Of a stretch of DNA of 64,000 nucleotides, positions 16,739 through 26,142 are shown in pieces. The translations under genes were made by a program, and so were the position numbers. Position 1 is the first letter of the stretch; each line of letters starts with the position of its first letter. This DNA comes from SIG607 sp045592625 (GTDB lineage Bacteria > Bacillota > Clostridia > Oscillospirales > Acutalibacteraceae): NCBI GenBank assembly GCA_045592625.1, contig JAZNVC010000023.1:51268-115267 (forward strand). Direction: 5' to 3'. The notes beneath the pieces are model-generated. The model saw only the letters and a list, made by a program, of their open reading frames with translations, had not been told where the DNA came from and made no database searches.

Positions 16739-17038
16739 TTATTTAACCAACTTTATTGGAGTAATATCTTTATTATTGCTGTGCTTATAAAGAATAATTT
16801 TAGAACCGATAATATGCACGATTTCGGATGCAGTCTGCTCTGCAACAGAGTTTGCAATGGTACGTATATCATCAGGTGCGGTAGAATGTACCTTTATTTT
16901 AATAAGCTCCCTAACATAAAGTGCTTCGCTTACTGTTTTTATAAGAGCAGGAGAAATACCGCCTTTGCCTATTTGTATTATGGTTTCGTAATCGTTTGCC
17001 ATTCCGCGAAGGAATGCACGCTGTCTGCTGTTTAACAT
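16739..17038 (-). CDS. yhbY: CRM-domain RNA-binding protein YhbY
   Basis: A 99-residue single-domain CRM protein associated with ribosome assembly. It starts LNSRQRAFLRGMAND and has the glycine loop QIGKGGIS followed by the LIKIKVH strand. The length and order next to nadD are typical for Firmicutes. Confidence 0.93.
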   Translation of the reverse strand: MLNSRQRAFLRGMANDYETIIQIGKGGISPALIKTVSEALYVRELIKIKVHSTAPDDIRTIANSVAEQTASEIVHIIGSKIILYKHSNNKDITPIKLVK

Positions 17039-17042
17039 ATTT

Positions 17043-17639
17043 TCACCCTTTTAAATACTCATTAGTAAGTTTTTCTTTAAGTTTAAGTAAAGCTCTGCCT
17101 CTGTGACTAATGCTGTCTTTTTCTTCATCGCTTATTTCACCGAAGCATCCAAGTTCACTTATAAACAACGGATCATAGCCAAAACCCTTATCACCTTTAA
17201 GCTCAAAGGCTATTTTTCCTTCACATTCTCCCCTTACGGTAAATTCTCTGCCGTCAGGAAAAACACAGGCAACCGCACTTACAAATCTTGCAGTTCTCTT
17301 TTTCATTGGAACGTCCTTTAAAACCCTTAAAAGCTTCTCATTGTTTTTAGCATTATCAGTAGGTTCGCCTGCATAACGGGCTGTGTATATACCTGGAGCT
17401 CCGTCAATAGCATCAACGCAAAGTCCTGAATCATCGGCAACAGACGGTAGATTGGTTTCCTTTGCAGCAAAACGAGCTTTTATAAGAGCGTTTTCCTCAA
17501 AGGTTTTTCCATCCTCAACAACCTCACCAAGAGGTTTATCCAAATCTTTTTCGCTTATTACGTTAATACCCAGAGGAGATAAAATCCGAAGAAATTCCCT
17601 TTTCTTGCCTTGGTTTTTTGTAGCTACAAAAAAGACCAT
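17043..17639 (-). CDS. rdgB: XTP/dITP diphosphatase (RdgB/HAM1 family)
   Basis: A 198-residue nucleotide house-cleaning enzyme that hydrolyses deaminated purine triphosphates such as ITP and XTP. It has the ATKNQGKKREF opening, the VADDSGLCVDA metal/substrate motif and the late SHRGRAL motif. It lies two bases after the ftsY stop. Confidence 0.95.
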   Translation of the reverse strand: MVFFVATKNQGKKREFLRILSPLGINVISEKDLDKPLGEVVEDGKTFEENALIKARFAAKETNLPSVADDSGLCVDAIDGAPGIYTARYAGEPTDNAKNNEKLLRVLKDVPMKKRTARFVSAVACVFPDGREFTVRGECEGKIAFELKGDKGFGYDPLFISELGCFGEISDEEKDSISHRGRALLKLKEKLTNEYLKG

Positions 17640-17641
17640 TA

Positions 17642-18556
17642 TTATTCCTCCGTATCAATAATACCGCTTGCAAATTCTTTTGCATCAAAGGGCTGAAGGT
17701 CATCAATGCCTTCGCCAACACCCACAAATTTCACCGGAATATTAAGCTCATTTTTTATGGAAAGAACAACACCGCCACGTGCTGTTCCGTCAAGCTTTGT
17801 GAGTACAATACCTGAAATAGGAGCCACATTTTTAAACTCTCTTGCCTGATTAACGGCGTTTTGTCCCGTTGTAGCATCAAGAACCAACAAGGTTTCTTTA
17901 TCAGCATCAGGAAGCTCTCTATTTATAATTCTATAGATTTTTGCAAGTTCATCCATAAGGTTCTTCTTATTGTGAAGTCTGCCTGCAGTATCACAAATTA
18001 TAACGTCTGTTCCCTTTGCTTTAGCCGAAGCAATAGTATCAAAAACAACAGATGCCGGATCGGTGCCTTCAACACCCTTTACCATAGGAACACCCGCTCT
18101 GTCAGCCCATACTGCCAACTGGTCAATAGCGGCGGCACGGAAGGTATCGGCAGCTGCTATCATAACCGATTTTCCCTCGCTTTTTAGACGAGCAGCAATT
18201 TTTCCTATAGAGGTAGTTTTACCAACGCCGTTTACTCCTATTACTAAGATAACCGAAGGCTTTGTGGTAATTTTAAGAGAACAGTCTGAGTCAATCATTT
18301 CACTTATAACTAAGTTAAGAAGTTTTTTGATTTCATCGGGTTCCTTAACTCCATCTTTTTTTACCTTTTCGCGAAGAATAGTGCAGATTTCCTCAGCTGT
18401 TGCACATCCAATATCGGAAAGAACAAGAATTTCTTCAAGTTCCTCAAACAGTTCTTCATCAATTTTTGTAAAGCCTTTAATAACAGAATTTATGTTTTCT
18501 GCAAGAGCGTTTCTTGTTTTTGCAAGTCCGCTTTTAATTTTACTAAAAAAAGCCAT
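17642..18556 (-). CDS. ftsY: Signal recognition particle receptor FtsY
   Basis: A 304-residue SRP GTPase that docks SRP-ribosome complexes at the membrane. G1 is GVNGVGKTTSIGKIA, followed by DTAGRLHNK, LVLDATTGQ and TKLDGTARGG. It has a short helical N-domain and no long acidic A-domain, as usual for Gram-positives. Its ATG overlaps the smc stop (TAATG), so translation is probably coupled. Confidence 0.97.
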   Translation of the reverse strand: MAFFSKIKSGLAKTRNALAENINSVIKGFTKIDEELFEELEEILVLSDIGCATAEEICTILREKVKKDGVKEPDEIKKLLNLVISEMIDSDCSLKITTKPSVILVIGVNGVGKTTSIGKIAARLKSEGKSVMIAAADTFRAAAIDQLAVWADRAGVPMVKGVEGTDPASVVFDTIASAKAKGTDVIICDTAGRLHNKKNLMDELAKIYRIINRELPDADKETLLVLDATTGQNAVNQAREFKNVAPISGIVLTKLDGTARGGVVLSIKNELNIPVKFVGVGEGIDDLQPFDAKEFASGIIDTEE

Positions 18557-21500
18557 TATTTACCATCCGTTTCAAGCATCAATTTCTTTTCAAGTTCGCT
18601 AACGTTTAGTTCAAGAAGCTTTGTGATACCCTTTTCCTGCATTGTTACGCCGTAAAGCATATCAGCCGCTTCCATAGTGCCGCGTCTGTGAGTTACACAA
18701 ATAAACTGTGTAGAGAAGTCGGGACGCTTCATATAATCGGCAACACGCTCAACGTTAATATCGTCAAGAGCAGTATCAACTTCATCAAGGAAGCAGAACG
18801 GAGGAGCGTTAACCCTCATAATAGCAAAGTAAATTGCCAAAGCGATAAGAGCCTTTTCACCGCCGGAAAGACCGTCAAGACTGGGAACATTTTTGCCCGG
18901 CAGCTTAACGTTTATATCAATTCCGCTTTCAAGTATGTTATCGGGATCACTCAGTGATAAAGATGCAAGACCGCCACCAAAAAGTTCGGTAAAAGTAACT
19001 GCAAAGTTTTGATTTATCTTCTCAAAACCTAAAATAAAGAGTTCCTTCATTTGTGCAGTTAATTGTCCGATAAGCTTATTAAGTTCGGTTCTTGACCTTT
19101 CAACGTCATCTATTTGAGCTGACATAAAGGTGTATCTTTCAAATACTTCTTTATATTCCTCAATAGCAGAAACGTTAACATTACCAAGTCCTCTTATATG
19201 AGATTTAACCTCATTAAGTTTCTTTTTGGCTTCGCTCGGATTATCCACAGTTATGCCCATATTTTCGGCATCGGTTCTGGTTAACTGATATTCATCATAA
19301 AGCTGACGAATAACGTCGTCATATTCCTTAAGCATAACCTCTTTATGTTCAGTAAGTCTGGCCAGTTCCCTGCCAACCTTTTCTCTCTCTAAGGTACGCT
19401 CTTTCTCGCTTTGACGAAGTTCAATTCCTTGTTTTTCTATTCTTTCACGTTCTTTGGTCAAACGTTCGATTTCGCCTTCACTGTCAACTATTTTCTTCTT
19501 AAGGGAATTAACCTTTTCCTTTATTTCTCCAAGCTTTAGGTCAAGTTCGGTTTTTTCTCTGTCTATACCGCTTATTTCACCGGTAATCTCTTCCATACGT
19601 TTATGTCGGTTGCCTATAGTATCTCTAAGGGTTTTTGCCGACTGTACCAGCGTTTCGATATCCTTGCGTTTTTCAAGGATTTCCATACGAACAGCGGTAA
19701 CGCTGTTGCCAATTTCTTCACGTTTGCCCGAAATGGTATCTCTGCCGCCTGTAGCCTTATCAATTTCGGCTTGAAGCTTATCCTTTTCTATATCCAGCAA
19801 AGCTATCTGTGAAGCAGCGTCCATTGAGGTCTTCTTTAATACTTGAATTTTTTCCGCCGAGGAAGTCTTTTCGTTTTTGAGTTCTTCTATAGTACGGCTT
19901 ACTGCACTGCGCATATCGTCAATACGCTTCAGTTCGCCAAGAACACGAATTTTATCTTCATTTGCGGTAGCAAGTGTTGCTTTAGCGGCAGTAATATCCG
20001 CCTCAGCCTTTGCTACTTCACTATTTAAAGTTAAATAGTTCTCTTCATTAAGTTTAAGTTTAACCGCCAATTTCTCGGTTTCGCATTCAAGACGTCTTAT
20101 GTCACTGGCTCTGCTTAAAATACCTGCATTTTTAATAAGAGAACCACCTGTAAGAGAACCGCCCGAATTAACAACCTGACCGTCAAGAGATACGGTTTTA
20201 AGGCGATAACCGAATTTTTTGGAAATATTTACGGCGCTATCAAGGTCTTCGCATACAACAGTGTTGCCGAGAAGATATTTAATAATTTCTTTATACTGTT
20301 CTTCGCATTTAATAAGGTCGGGGGCAAGTCCCACATATCCGTACATATCTTCAAAACCGGTTTCTTTAAACTCTCTTGAACGAATAGAAGAAATAGGCAA
20401 AAAGGTTGCACGTCCTCCGCCTGTTGATTTAAGCATATCAATGGCACGTTTTGCATCGTTTTCACTGTCGCAGACAATTTGCTGTATTGTAGAACCAAGA
20501 GCAGTTTCAATGGCAACAGAATATTGTTTGTCAACCGTTATAATTTTGGAAACAGGTCCGTGAATGCCCCTAATTGTGCCTATATCGGCAGCATTCATAA
20601 CAGTCTTTACTGAATTTTGGAAGCCTTCAAGATTTTTTTCAAGTTCGCTTAAAATCTGGATACGGCGAAGTTTAGCTTCTCTATCAAGACGGATTTTTTC
20701 ACATTCCTCTTTGGCAATTTCTGCCTTTTCCTTGCGGGAATTATACTTCATTTCATATCCTACAAGTGAATTTGCACATTCGGTTACGGTTTCTTCTGTC
20801 TTTTTAAGGAATTCATCATTTTCTTTAAATTCTTTATCTAATGCAGAAAGTTCTGTTTCCTTTTCCTTTATGGTTTCATCAAGGTTACCTGTACGGCTCA
20901 AAAGTTCATTAACAGTACTGTCGGCAGTCATCATTGCTACTCTTAAATCAGAATTTTTAAGAGAAACTGCATTAAGGCTTTTAATAAGTTCTTCTATATT
21001 TTTTGAAATTGCTTCGCTTTCGCTGAGCATTTGGTTAAGGGTATTTTGGAACTCGCCTATCTTTTCTTCAAGTTCTTTTATTTCTGCTTCTTTTAAAGCG
21101 GCAGACTTTTCCTTTTCCTCAATTTCGGTTTCGGCGGCAAAATCATTTTTCTTAAGATACTCACGCTCTGCAACAAGACGTTCAATAGCAAGATTATTAT
21201 GTTCCTTGTCTCTGTCAATTACTGACATTTCACCGCCCAGTACGGCGATTTCTTCATTATATGTGGCAATATTATTGCGAATTTCTTCAAGGGCAGTGGT
21301 AAGAAGTGCAAAATCACGAGAATTTTTATCGTTTTCACTGTCGAAATTCTGTAATTTTTCGTCTATTTCTTTATATTGCATTGTAGCAATGGCAATTTTG
21401 TTTTCCTGCTCTCTTAAAGCCTGTTTTGAATTGGAAAGAGCATATAGCCAAAGACCGATTTCAAGGGTTTTCTTTTCCTCGGCAAGAGCCAAAAACTTTT

Positions 21501-22137
21501 CAGCCTTTTTGCTCTGCTGTTCAAGAGGGCCTACTCTGCTTTCAAGTTCACTCATAATATCTTTAAGACGCAAAAGGTTCTCTTCGGCTGCGGCAAGTTT
21601 TCTTTCTGCCTCGGTTTTGCGGTAACGGTATTTTGATATTCCCGATGCTTCCTCGAAAATATCACGTCTTTCTCCAGATTTGGAGCTGATAATATTGTCA
21701 ATTCTACCTTGACCTATCATAGAATAACCGTCACGTCCAAGACCCGTATCCATAAAAAGTTCATTAACGTCTCTGAGTCGTACAGAAACGTTGTTTATAA
21801 GATATTCACTTTCGTGGGAACGGTAAAAACGTCTTGTAATAGAAACACTGTCGTTATCGAAATTAAGGGTGCGGTCACTATTATCTATATTAAGGGTAAC
21901 TTCGCAAAAGCCATGAGGACGGCGTGTAGCGGTACCTGAGAAAATAACGTCCTCCATAGACTGTCCTCGAAGGCTTTTTGTGGATTGTTCACCGAGAACC
22001 CATCTTACTGCATCGGAAATATTACTTTTTCCGCTTCCGTTAGGTCCTACTACTGCCGTTATACCTTTACCGAATTTCAGAACTGTTTTATCTGCAAAAG
22101 ATTTAAAACCCTGAACTTCTATAGAACGTAACAGCAT
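18556..22137 (-). CDS. smc: Chromosome segregation ATPase SMC
   Basis: A 1193-residue SMC condensin subunit. Walker A is GPNGSGKSNISDAVRW near residue 32. Two long coiled coils flank a hinge around residues 510-650 (GIHGPVSKII to SGGSLTGGS). The C-terminal head has LSGGEKALIALAIY and the Walker B FLDEVDTALDD. The length is normal. In the order rnc-radical SAM-smc-ftsY it follows the usual clostridial layout. The partner genes scpA and scpB are not in the window. Confidence 0.98.
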   Translation of the reverse strand: MLLRSIEVQGFKSFADKTVLKFGKGITAVVGPNGSGKSNISDAVRWVLGEQSTKSLRGQSMEDVIFSGTATRRPHGFCEVTLNIDNSDRTLNFDNDSVSITRRFYRSHESEYLINNVSVRLRDVNELFMDTGLGRDGYSMIGQGRIDNIISSKSGERRDIFEEASGISKYRYRKTEAERKLAAAEENLLRLKDIMSELESRVGPLEQQSKKAEKFLALAEEKKTLEIGLWLYALSNSKQALREQENKIAIATMQYKEIDEKLQNFDSENDKNSRDFALLTTALEEIRNNIATYNEEIAVLGGEMSVIDRDKEHNNLAIERLVAEREYLKKNDFAAETEIEEKEKSAALKEAEIKELEEKIGEFQNTLNQMLSESEAISKNIEELIKSLNAVSLKNSDLRVAMMTADSTVNELLSRTGNLDETIKEKETELSALDKEFKENDEFLKKTEETVTECANSLVGYEMKYNSRKEKAEIAKEECEKIRLDREAKLRRIQILSELEKNLEGFQNSVKTVMNAADIGTIRGIHGPVSKIITVDKQYSVAIETALGSTIQQIVCDSENDAKRAIDMLKSTGGGRATFLPISSIRSREFKETGFEDMYGYVGLAPDLIKCEEQYKEIIKYLLGNTVVCEDLDSAVNISKKFGYRLKTVSLDGQVVNSGGSLTGGSLIKNAGILSRASDIRRLECETEKLAVKLKLNEENYLTLNSEVAKAEADITAAKATLATANEDKIRVLGELKRIDDMRSAVSRTIEELKNEKTSSAEKIQVLKKTSMDAASQIALLDIEKDKLQAEIDKATGGRDTISGKREEIGNSVTAVRMEILEKRKDIETLVQSAKTLRDTIGNRHKRMEEITGEISGIDREKTELDLKLGEIKEKVNSLKKKIVDSEGEIERLTKERERIEKQGIELRQSEKERTLEREKVGRELARLTEHKEVMLKEYDDVIRQLYDEYQLTRTDAENMGITVDNPSEAKKKLNEVKSHIRGLGNVNVSAIEEYKEVFERYTFMSAQIDDVERSRTELNKLIGQLTAQMKELFILGFEKINQNFAVTFTELFGGGLASLSLSDPDNILESGIDINVKLPGKNVPSLDGLSGGEKALIALAIYFAIMRVNAPPFCFLDEVDTALDDINVERVADYMKRPDFSTQFICVTHRRGTMEAADMLYGVTMQEKGITKLLELNVSELEKKLMLETDGK

Positions 22138-22139
22138 AC

Positions 22140-23141
22140 TTATTTCACATCTCTTTCTATCCTAAAACTTTTATTAATAAGACTTTTATCGCCTTTTATA
22201 CGGCAGTTAAAACCTTTTTCTTTTAATTTTTCTATATTAATTCTTTTCTGACCGACTGCGGCAGAAATATATTTTTCGCTAACGTATATAATAAAATTTC
22301 CTTTTTCTGATTTTTCAAGTTCTTTTATAAGAGAATCAAAAAACATTTTAGACATACATAGCTCACTAAAGGCGGGATGCCAAGGACCCGCAACGTAAGA
22401 AGCTTCTTCAATATGATGAAGTCCTACTCTTATTACGTTTATATTTTTTTCTTCAAAAAGGGTTATATATTCACAGCAATTTTTAACCGCTGTCTCAGTG
22501 TCCTGGGGAATATACTTTCCGCTTTTAACATACTCACAAAGTTTAGTTCCTTTAAGCACAACCGTAGGATAAATACGTACCGTATCGGGTGAAATTTTTA
22601 TAAATTCCTCTACTGTATTTCTATCGCTTTCATATGTTGCTCCGTAAAGTCCCGTCATCATTTGAAGCCCTAACGAAAAGCCGAATTTCTTTATAAGAAA
22701 AGATGCCTTTATTACATCTTCTTTGCTATGTCCTCTTTCGTTAAGAAGAAGAACAGAGTCATCCATACTTTGTGCACCAAGTTCAATAGCCGTAACTCCG
22801 TATTTTTTAAGAATTGTTAAAACCTCTTCATCAATTGCATCAGGACGGGTAGAAATGCGTATCCCTTTTACAATTTTTTTCTTAACAAAAGGATATGCAC
22901 CTTCCAAAAGAGAAATCATATATTCTCTGTCAATAGCAGTAAAACTACCGCCAAAAAATGCGATTTCGGTGTTACTTTCAGAATATTTTTTGCTTTTTAC
23001 GGCAATTTCTACCGCTTTCTTTATATCTTCGCCTTTTGTAAGGGTTGTTTGTCCCGTTATACTGCATTGATTACAGAAACTGCATCGATGACTGCAGCCA
23101 AGATGGGGAATAAAAAAAGAAATATTAGCGTGAACACCCAT
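22140..23141 (-). CDS. Elp3-like radical SAM protein
   Basis: A 333-residue radical SAM protein with the cluster motif CSHRCSFC (residues 16-23) and the Elp3-type segments FFGGSFTAID and STRPDAI. It resembles Elp3 family radical SAM domains but ends before any acetyltransferase domain. Elp3-related proteins modify wobble uridines in tRNA, though the bacterial short forms are not well defined. It sits between rnc and smc, as in many Clostridia, and shares its start base with the rnc stop. Confidence 0.85.
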   Translation of the reverse strand: MGVHANISFFIPHLGCSHRCSFCNQCSITGQTTLTKGEDIKKAVEIAVKSKKYSESNTEIAFFGGSFTAIDREYMISLLEGAYPFVKKKIVKGIRISTRPDAIDEEVLTILKKYGVTAIELGAQSMDDSVLLLNERGHSKEDVIKASFLIKKFGFSLGLQMMTGLYGATYESDRNTVEEFIKISPDTVRIYPTVVLKGTKLCEYVKSGKYIPQDTETAVKNCCEYITLFEEKNINVIRVGLHHIEEASYVAGPWHPAFSELCMSKMFFDSLIKELEKSEKGNFIIYVSEKYISAAVGQKRINIEKLKEKGFNCRIKGDKSLINKSFRIERDVK

Positions 23142-23821
23142 TATTCGTCAATTCCCATAAGCCTTAAAGCATCTCGTGCCGCCATCTGCTCAGCACGTTT
23201 TTTTGTTTTTCCCGTACCCGTACCTATAACAGAAGAATTAAGTAAAACGTCAACCGTAAAAGACTTATTATGGTCGGGACCGCTTTCTGCAGACAAAACG
23301 TAAGAAAGTCGTTCTTCGGGATTGCGCTGAATCACCTCTTGCAACGTGGTCTTATAATCGTGAAAAACCTCATCTTCGGTATGATTAAGCTCGTCCCTTA
23401 CAAAACGCAGCACATGTTGTCTTGCTACCTCCATACCCGCATCAAGATACATAGCCGCCAACACTGCCTCAAAGGCATCGGCAAGAATTGAATTTCTCTC
23501 TCTTCCGCCGCATTGCTCTTCACCTTTACCAAGTAGTAAATAATCACCGATTTCAAGTTCTTTTGCAAAACGGCAAAGAGACTTTTCGCAAACGAGAGAG
23601 GCCCTCAGTTTAGTCAGTTCACCTTCAGGCTTATCACTAAATTCTTTATAAAGAAAATCTGCAACAATAAGCGACAAAACAGCATCACCTAAAAACTCTA
23701 ATCTTTCATTAGAGCCTAAAGGAGAATGTTTTTCGTTAGCGTATGAAGAATGGCTTAAAGCATTTTTTAGCAATTCTTTGTTTTTAAAGCTGTAATTCAG
23801 ATTTTCTTCCAAACGTTTCAT
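23141..23821 (-). CDS. rnc: Ribonuclease III
   Basis: A 226-residue double-stranded RNA endonuclease. The RNase III signature NERLEFLGDAVL is near residue 40 and the second acidic site is EAVLAAMYLDAG near 115. The C-terminal dsRNA-binding domain ends AEQMAARDAL. It processes rRNA and structured leaders. It starts directly after plsX; the acpP gene that often separates them in Firmicutes is absent. Confidence 0.97.
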   Translation of the reverse strand: MKRLEENLNYSFKNKELLKNALSHSSYANEKHSPLGSNERLEFLGDAVLSLIVADFLYKEFSDKPEGELTKLRASLVCEKSLCRFAKELEIGDYLLLGKGEEQCGGRERNSILADAFEAVLAAMYLDAGMEVARQHVLRFVRDELNHTEDEVFHDYKTTLQEVIQRNPEERLSYVLSAESGPDHNKSFTVDVLLNSSVIGTGTGKTKKRAEQMAARDALRLMGIDE

Positions 23822-23822
23822 A

Positions 23823-24833
23823 TTATGCCTCTTGTTCAGCAGTATTTATAGCCTCAAGTCCTTCGCTTATTGACTCGATAACCATGCCTTCGTAAAAATA
23901 TTTCGACTGTCGTATTGCATTTTTGATAGCATTTGCATCGGAATTCCCGTGAGCTTTAATTACCGGTTTTTTTACACCGAGAAGTATTGCACCGCCCACT
24001 TCAGAGCTGTCCATTTTTCCCTTTATGGAATAAAGACCTTTCTTTAGTATTCCCGCCGCAAGTTTATTAACTATATTTTTATAGAAAACCCCTTTAAGCA
24101 TTTTAAAGAGGGTTGATACAGTGCCCTCAATAAGTTTAAGAGATATATTGCCCGTAAACCCGTCGGTAACAACTGCATCGCACACGCCCTTTGGCATTTC
24201 TCTTGATTCAATATTACCTATAAAGTTTATGGGTGCTTCAGAAAGAAGCTTGTACGCTTCTTTCTGAAGTTCACCGCCCTTGCTGTCTTCGGTACCGATA
24301 TTAAGCAAAGCAACCGTTGGATTTTCTCTGCCTTCAACCTTTTTCATATAAACACTTGCCATAACACCGAATTGCTGAAGCATTTCAGGACGGCATTCTG
24401 CATTTGCACCTATATCCATAAGCATATAGGAGGAATCGGGAGAAGGAATAAGAGAAGCAAGTGCAGGACGTTTAACACCTTTAATTCTTTTAACTATAAG
24501 TGTACCGCCCACAACTACGGCACCCGTACTACCTGCTGATACAAAAGCATCTGCTTTACCTTCGGAGAGGGCATTGAAAGCCAATGCCATAGAAGAATTT
24601 TTATGTGTTTTTAAAAGCGAAGTGGGTTCGTCATGCATTGAAATCACATCTGAAGTATGTATGATTTCAAGGTCACTAAAGGACAAACTGTTTTTACTAA
24701 TATAATCACGGATTATATTTTCGTCACCCGTAAGAATAATTCCTACGTTGAGTTCCTTTTGTGCAAGTGCGGCACCTTCAATAATTGCACCGGGTGCATT
24801 ATCTCCGCCAAAAGCGTCAACAACGATTTTCAT
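23823..24833 (-). CDS. plsX: Phosphate acyltransferase PlsX
   Basis: A 336-residue enzyme that makes acyl-phosphate from acyl-ACP for phospholipid synthesis. It has the DAFGGDNAPGA opening, STGAVVVGG and the GFTGNISLKLIEG segment. The length is typical. It is placed three bases after trmFO. Neither fabD, fabG nor acpP follows, so the lipid genes must lie elsewhere. Confidence 0.96.
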   Translation of the reverse strand: MKIVVDAFGGDNAPGAIIEGAALAQKELNVGIILTGDENIIRDYISKNSLSFSDLEIIHTSDVISMHDEPTSLLKTHKNSSMALAFNALSEGKADAFVSAGSTGAVVVGGTLIVKRIKGVKRPALASLIPSPDSSYMLMDIGANAECRPEMLQQFGVMASVYMKKVEGRENPTVALLNIGTEDSKGGELQKEAYKLLSEAPINFIGNIESREMPKGVCDAVVTDGFTGNISLKLIEGTVSTLFKMLKGVFYKNIVNKLAAGILKKGLYSIKGKMDSSEVGGAILLGVKKPVIKAHGNSDANAIKNAIRQSKYFYEGMVIESISEGLEAINTAEQEA

Positions 24834-24836
24834 AAT

Positions 24837-26141
24837 TTATCCCCCTATATTTTTATACCAGTTAAGCGAGCGCTGCGATAAAGCACCGTATCTTTCCCTT
24901 TTATCCCTTATTTGTTGGTCAAGCGACGGCAAAATTCCGAAATTCGCCCCCATAGGCTGAAATTTTTCTACCGTTTCATCGGTTATATATGAAAGCAGAG
25001 CACCTATCATAGTAAATTCGGGCAGTATTAATGGCTTTACTCCCTCAAGGAATTTAACAACATTTATACCTGCAACTATACCCGATGCCGCAGATTCCAT
25101 ATAGCCCTCAACACCCGTAAGCTGTCCCGCAAAAAAGATTTTTTTATTCTTTTTGTGTGAAAGATTTTTATCCAACTGTTTGGGTGAATTTATAAAGGTG
25201 TTTCTGTGCATAACACCAAAACGAACTATATCACAATTTTCAAGACCGGGGATAAGAGAAAACACTCTTTTTTGCTCAGGGAACTTGAGATTAGTTTGAA
25301 AACCCACAATGTTAAAAAGGGTTCCCTTGGCATTTTCTCTTCTTAGCTGAACAACAGCCCACGGTCTGCGGTCGGTTCTGGGGTCTTTAAGTCCAACAGG
25401 CTTTAACGGACCGAAACGGATGGAGTCCTCACCTCTTTTAGCCAGTACCTCAATAGGCATACAGCCTTCATAAACCGTTAATGGCTTATCAAATTCTTTA
25501 AGAGGAGCAGACTGAGCATTTATAAGTTCTTTATGAAATATTTCATATTCCTCTTTGTTAAAAGGACAGTTAATATAATCATCCTCGCCTTTACCGTAAC
25601 GGGAAGCAAAAAACGCTTTTGAAAAATCAACACTTTCCCTTGTCACAATAGGGGCGGCAGCATCATAAAAACTTAGCCCTTCTTCCCCGCAAAGCTCTGT
25701 GATTTTTTTTGCTAACAATTCATCGGTCAAAGGACCTGTTGCCACTACGGTTACACCGTCAAAATCAAGGGTTTCTACACACTCATTAACAAGCGTAATT
25801 CTTTTATGAGATTTGATTTTTTCGGTAATATAGGATGAAAAAACATCTCTTTCAACCGCAAGTGCTCCACCTGCCGCAACAGAGCTGGTAGCGGCAGCTT
25901 CAAGGCACAAAGAACCCAAACACCGCATTTCTTCCTTTAGCAAACCTGCAGCAGAATCAACACGGGAAGCTTTAAGAGAATTAGAACAAACAAGCTCTGC
26001 GAATAAATCACTTTTATGGGCGGGAGTTCTTTTTTGAGGTTTCATTTCGTAAAGAAGCACGTCATATCCAGCATTAGCTATCTGCCACGCCGCCTCACAC
26101 CCCGCAAGACCCGCACCAATAACCTTAATTTTTTGGTTCAT
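24837..26141 (-). CDS. trmFO: tRNA uracil-54 C5-methyltransferase, folate/FAD-dependent
   Basis: A 434-residue flavoprotein that makes m5U54 in tRNA using methylenetetrahydrofolate. The start is taken at ATG 26139-26141 (MNQKIKV), because the longer frame runs back into topA. It has the FAD motif GAGLAGCEAAW, the VCSNSLK segment and the family's GGALAVERD. The topA-trmFO pairing is conserved in Firmicutes. Confidence 0.96.
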   Translation of the reverse strand: MNQKIKVIGAGLAGCEAAWQIANAGYDVLLYEMKPQKRTPAHKSDLFAELVCSNSLKASRVDSAAGLLKEEMRCLGSLCLEAAATSSVAAGGALAVERDVFSSYITEKIKSHKRITLVNECVETLDFDGVTVVATGPLTDELLAKKITELCGEEGLSFYDAAAPIVTRESVDFSKAFFASRYGKGEDDYINCPFNKEEYEIFHKELINAQSAPLKEFDKPLTVYEGCMPIEVLAKRGEDSIRFGPLKPVGLKDPRTDRRPWAVVQLRRENAKGTLFNIVGFQTNLKFPEQKRVFSLIPGLENCDIVRFGVMHRNTFINSPKQLDKNLSHKKNKKIFFAGQLTGVEGYMESAASGIVAGINVVKFLEGVKPLILPEFTMIGALLSYITDETVEKFQPMGANFGILPSLDQQIRDKRERYGALSQRSLNWYKNIGG

Positions 26142-26142
26142 A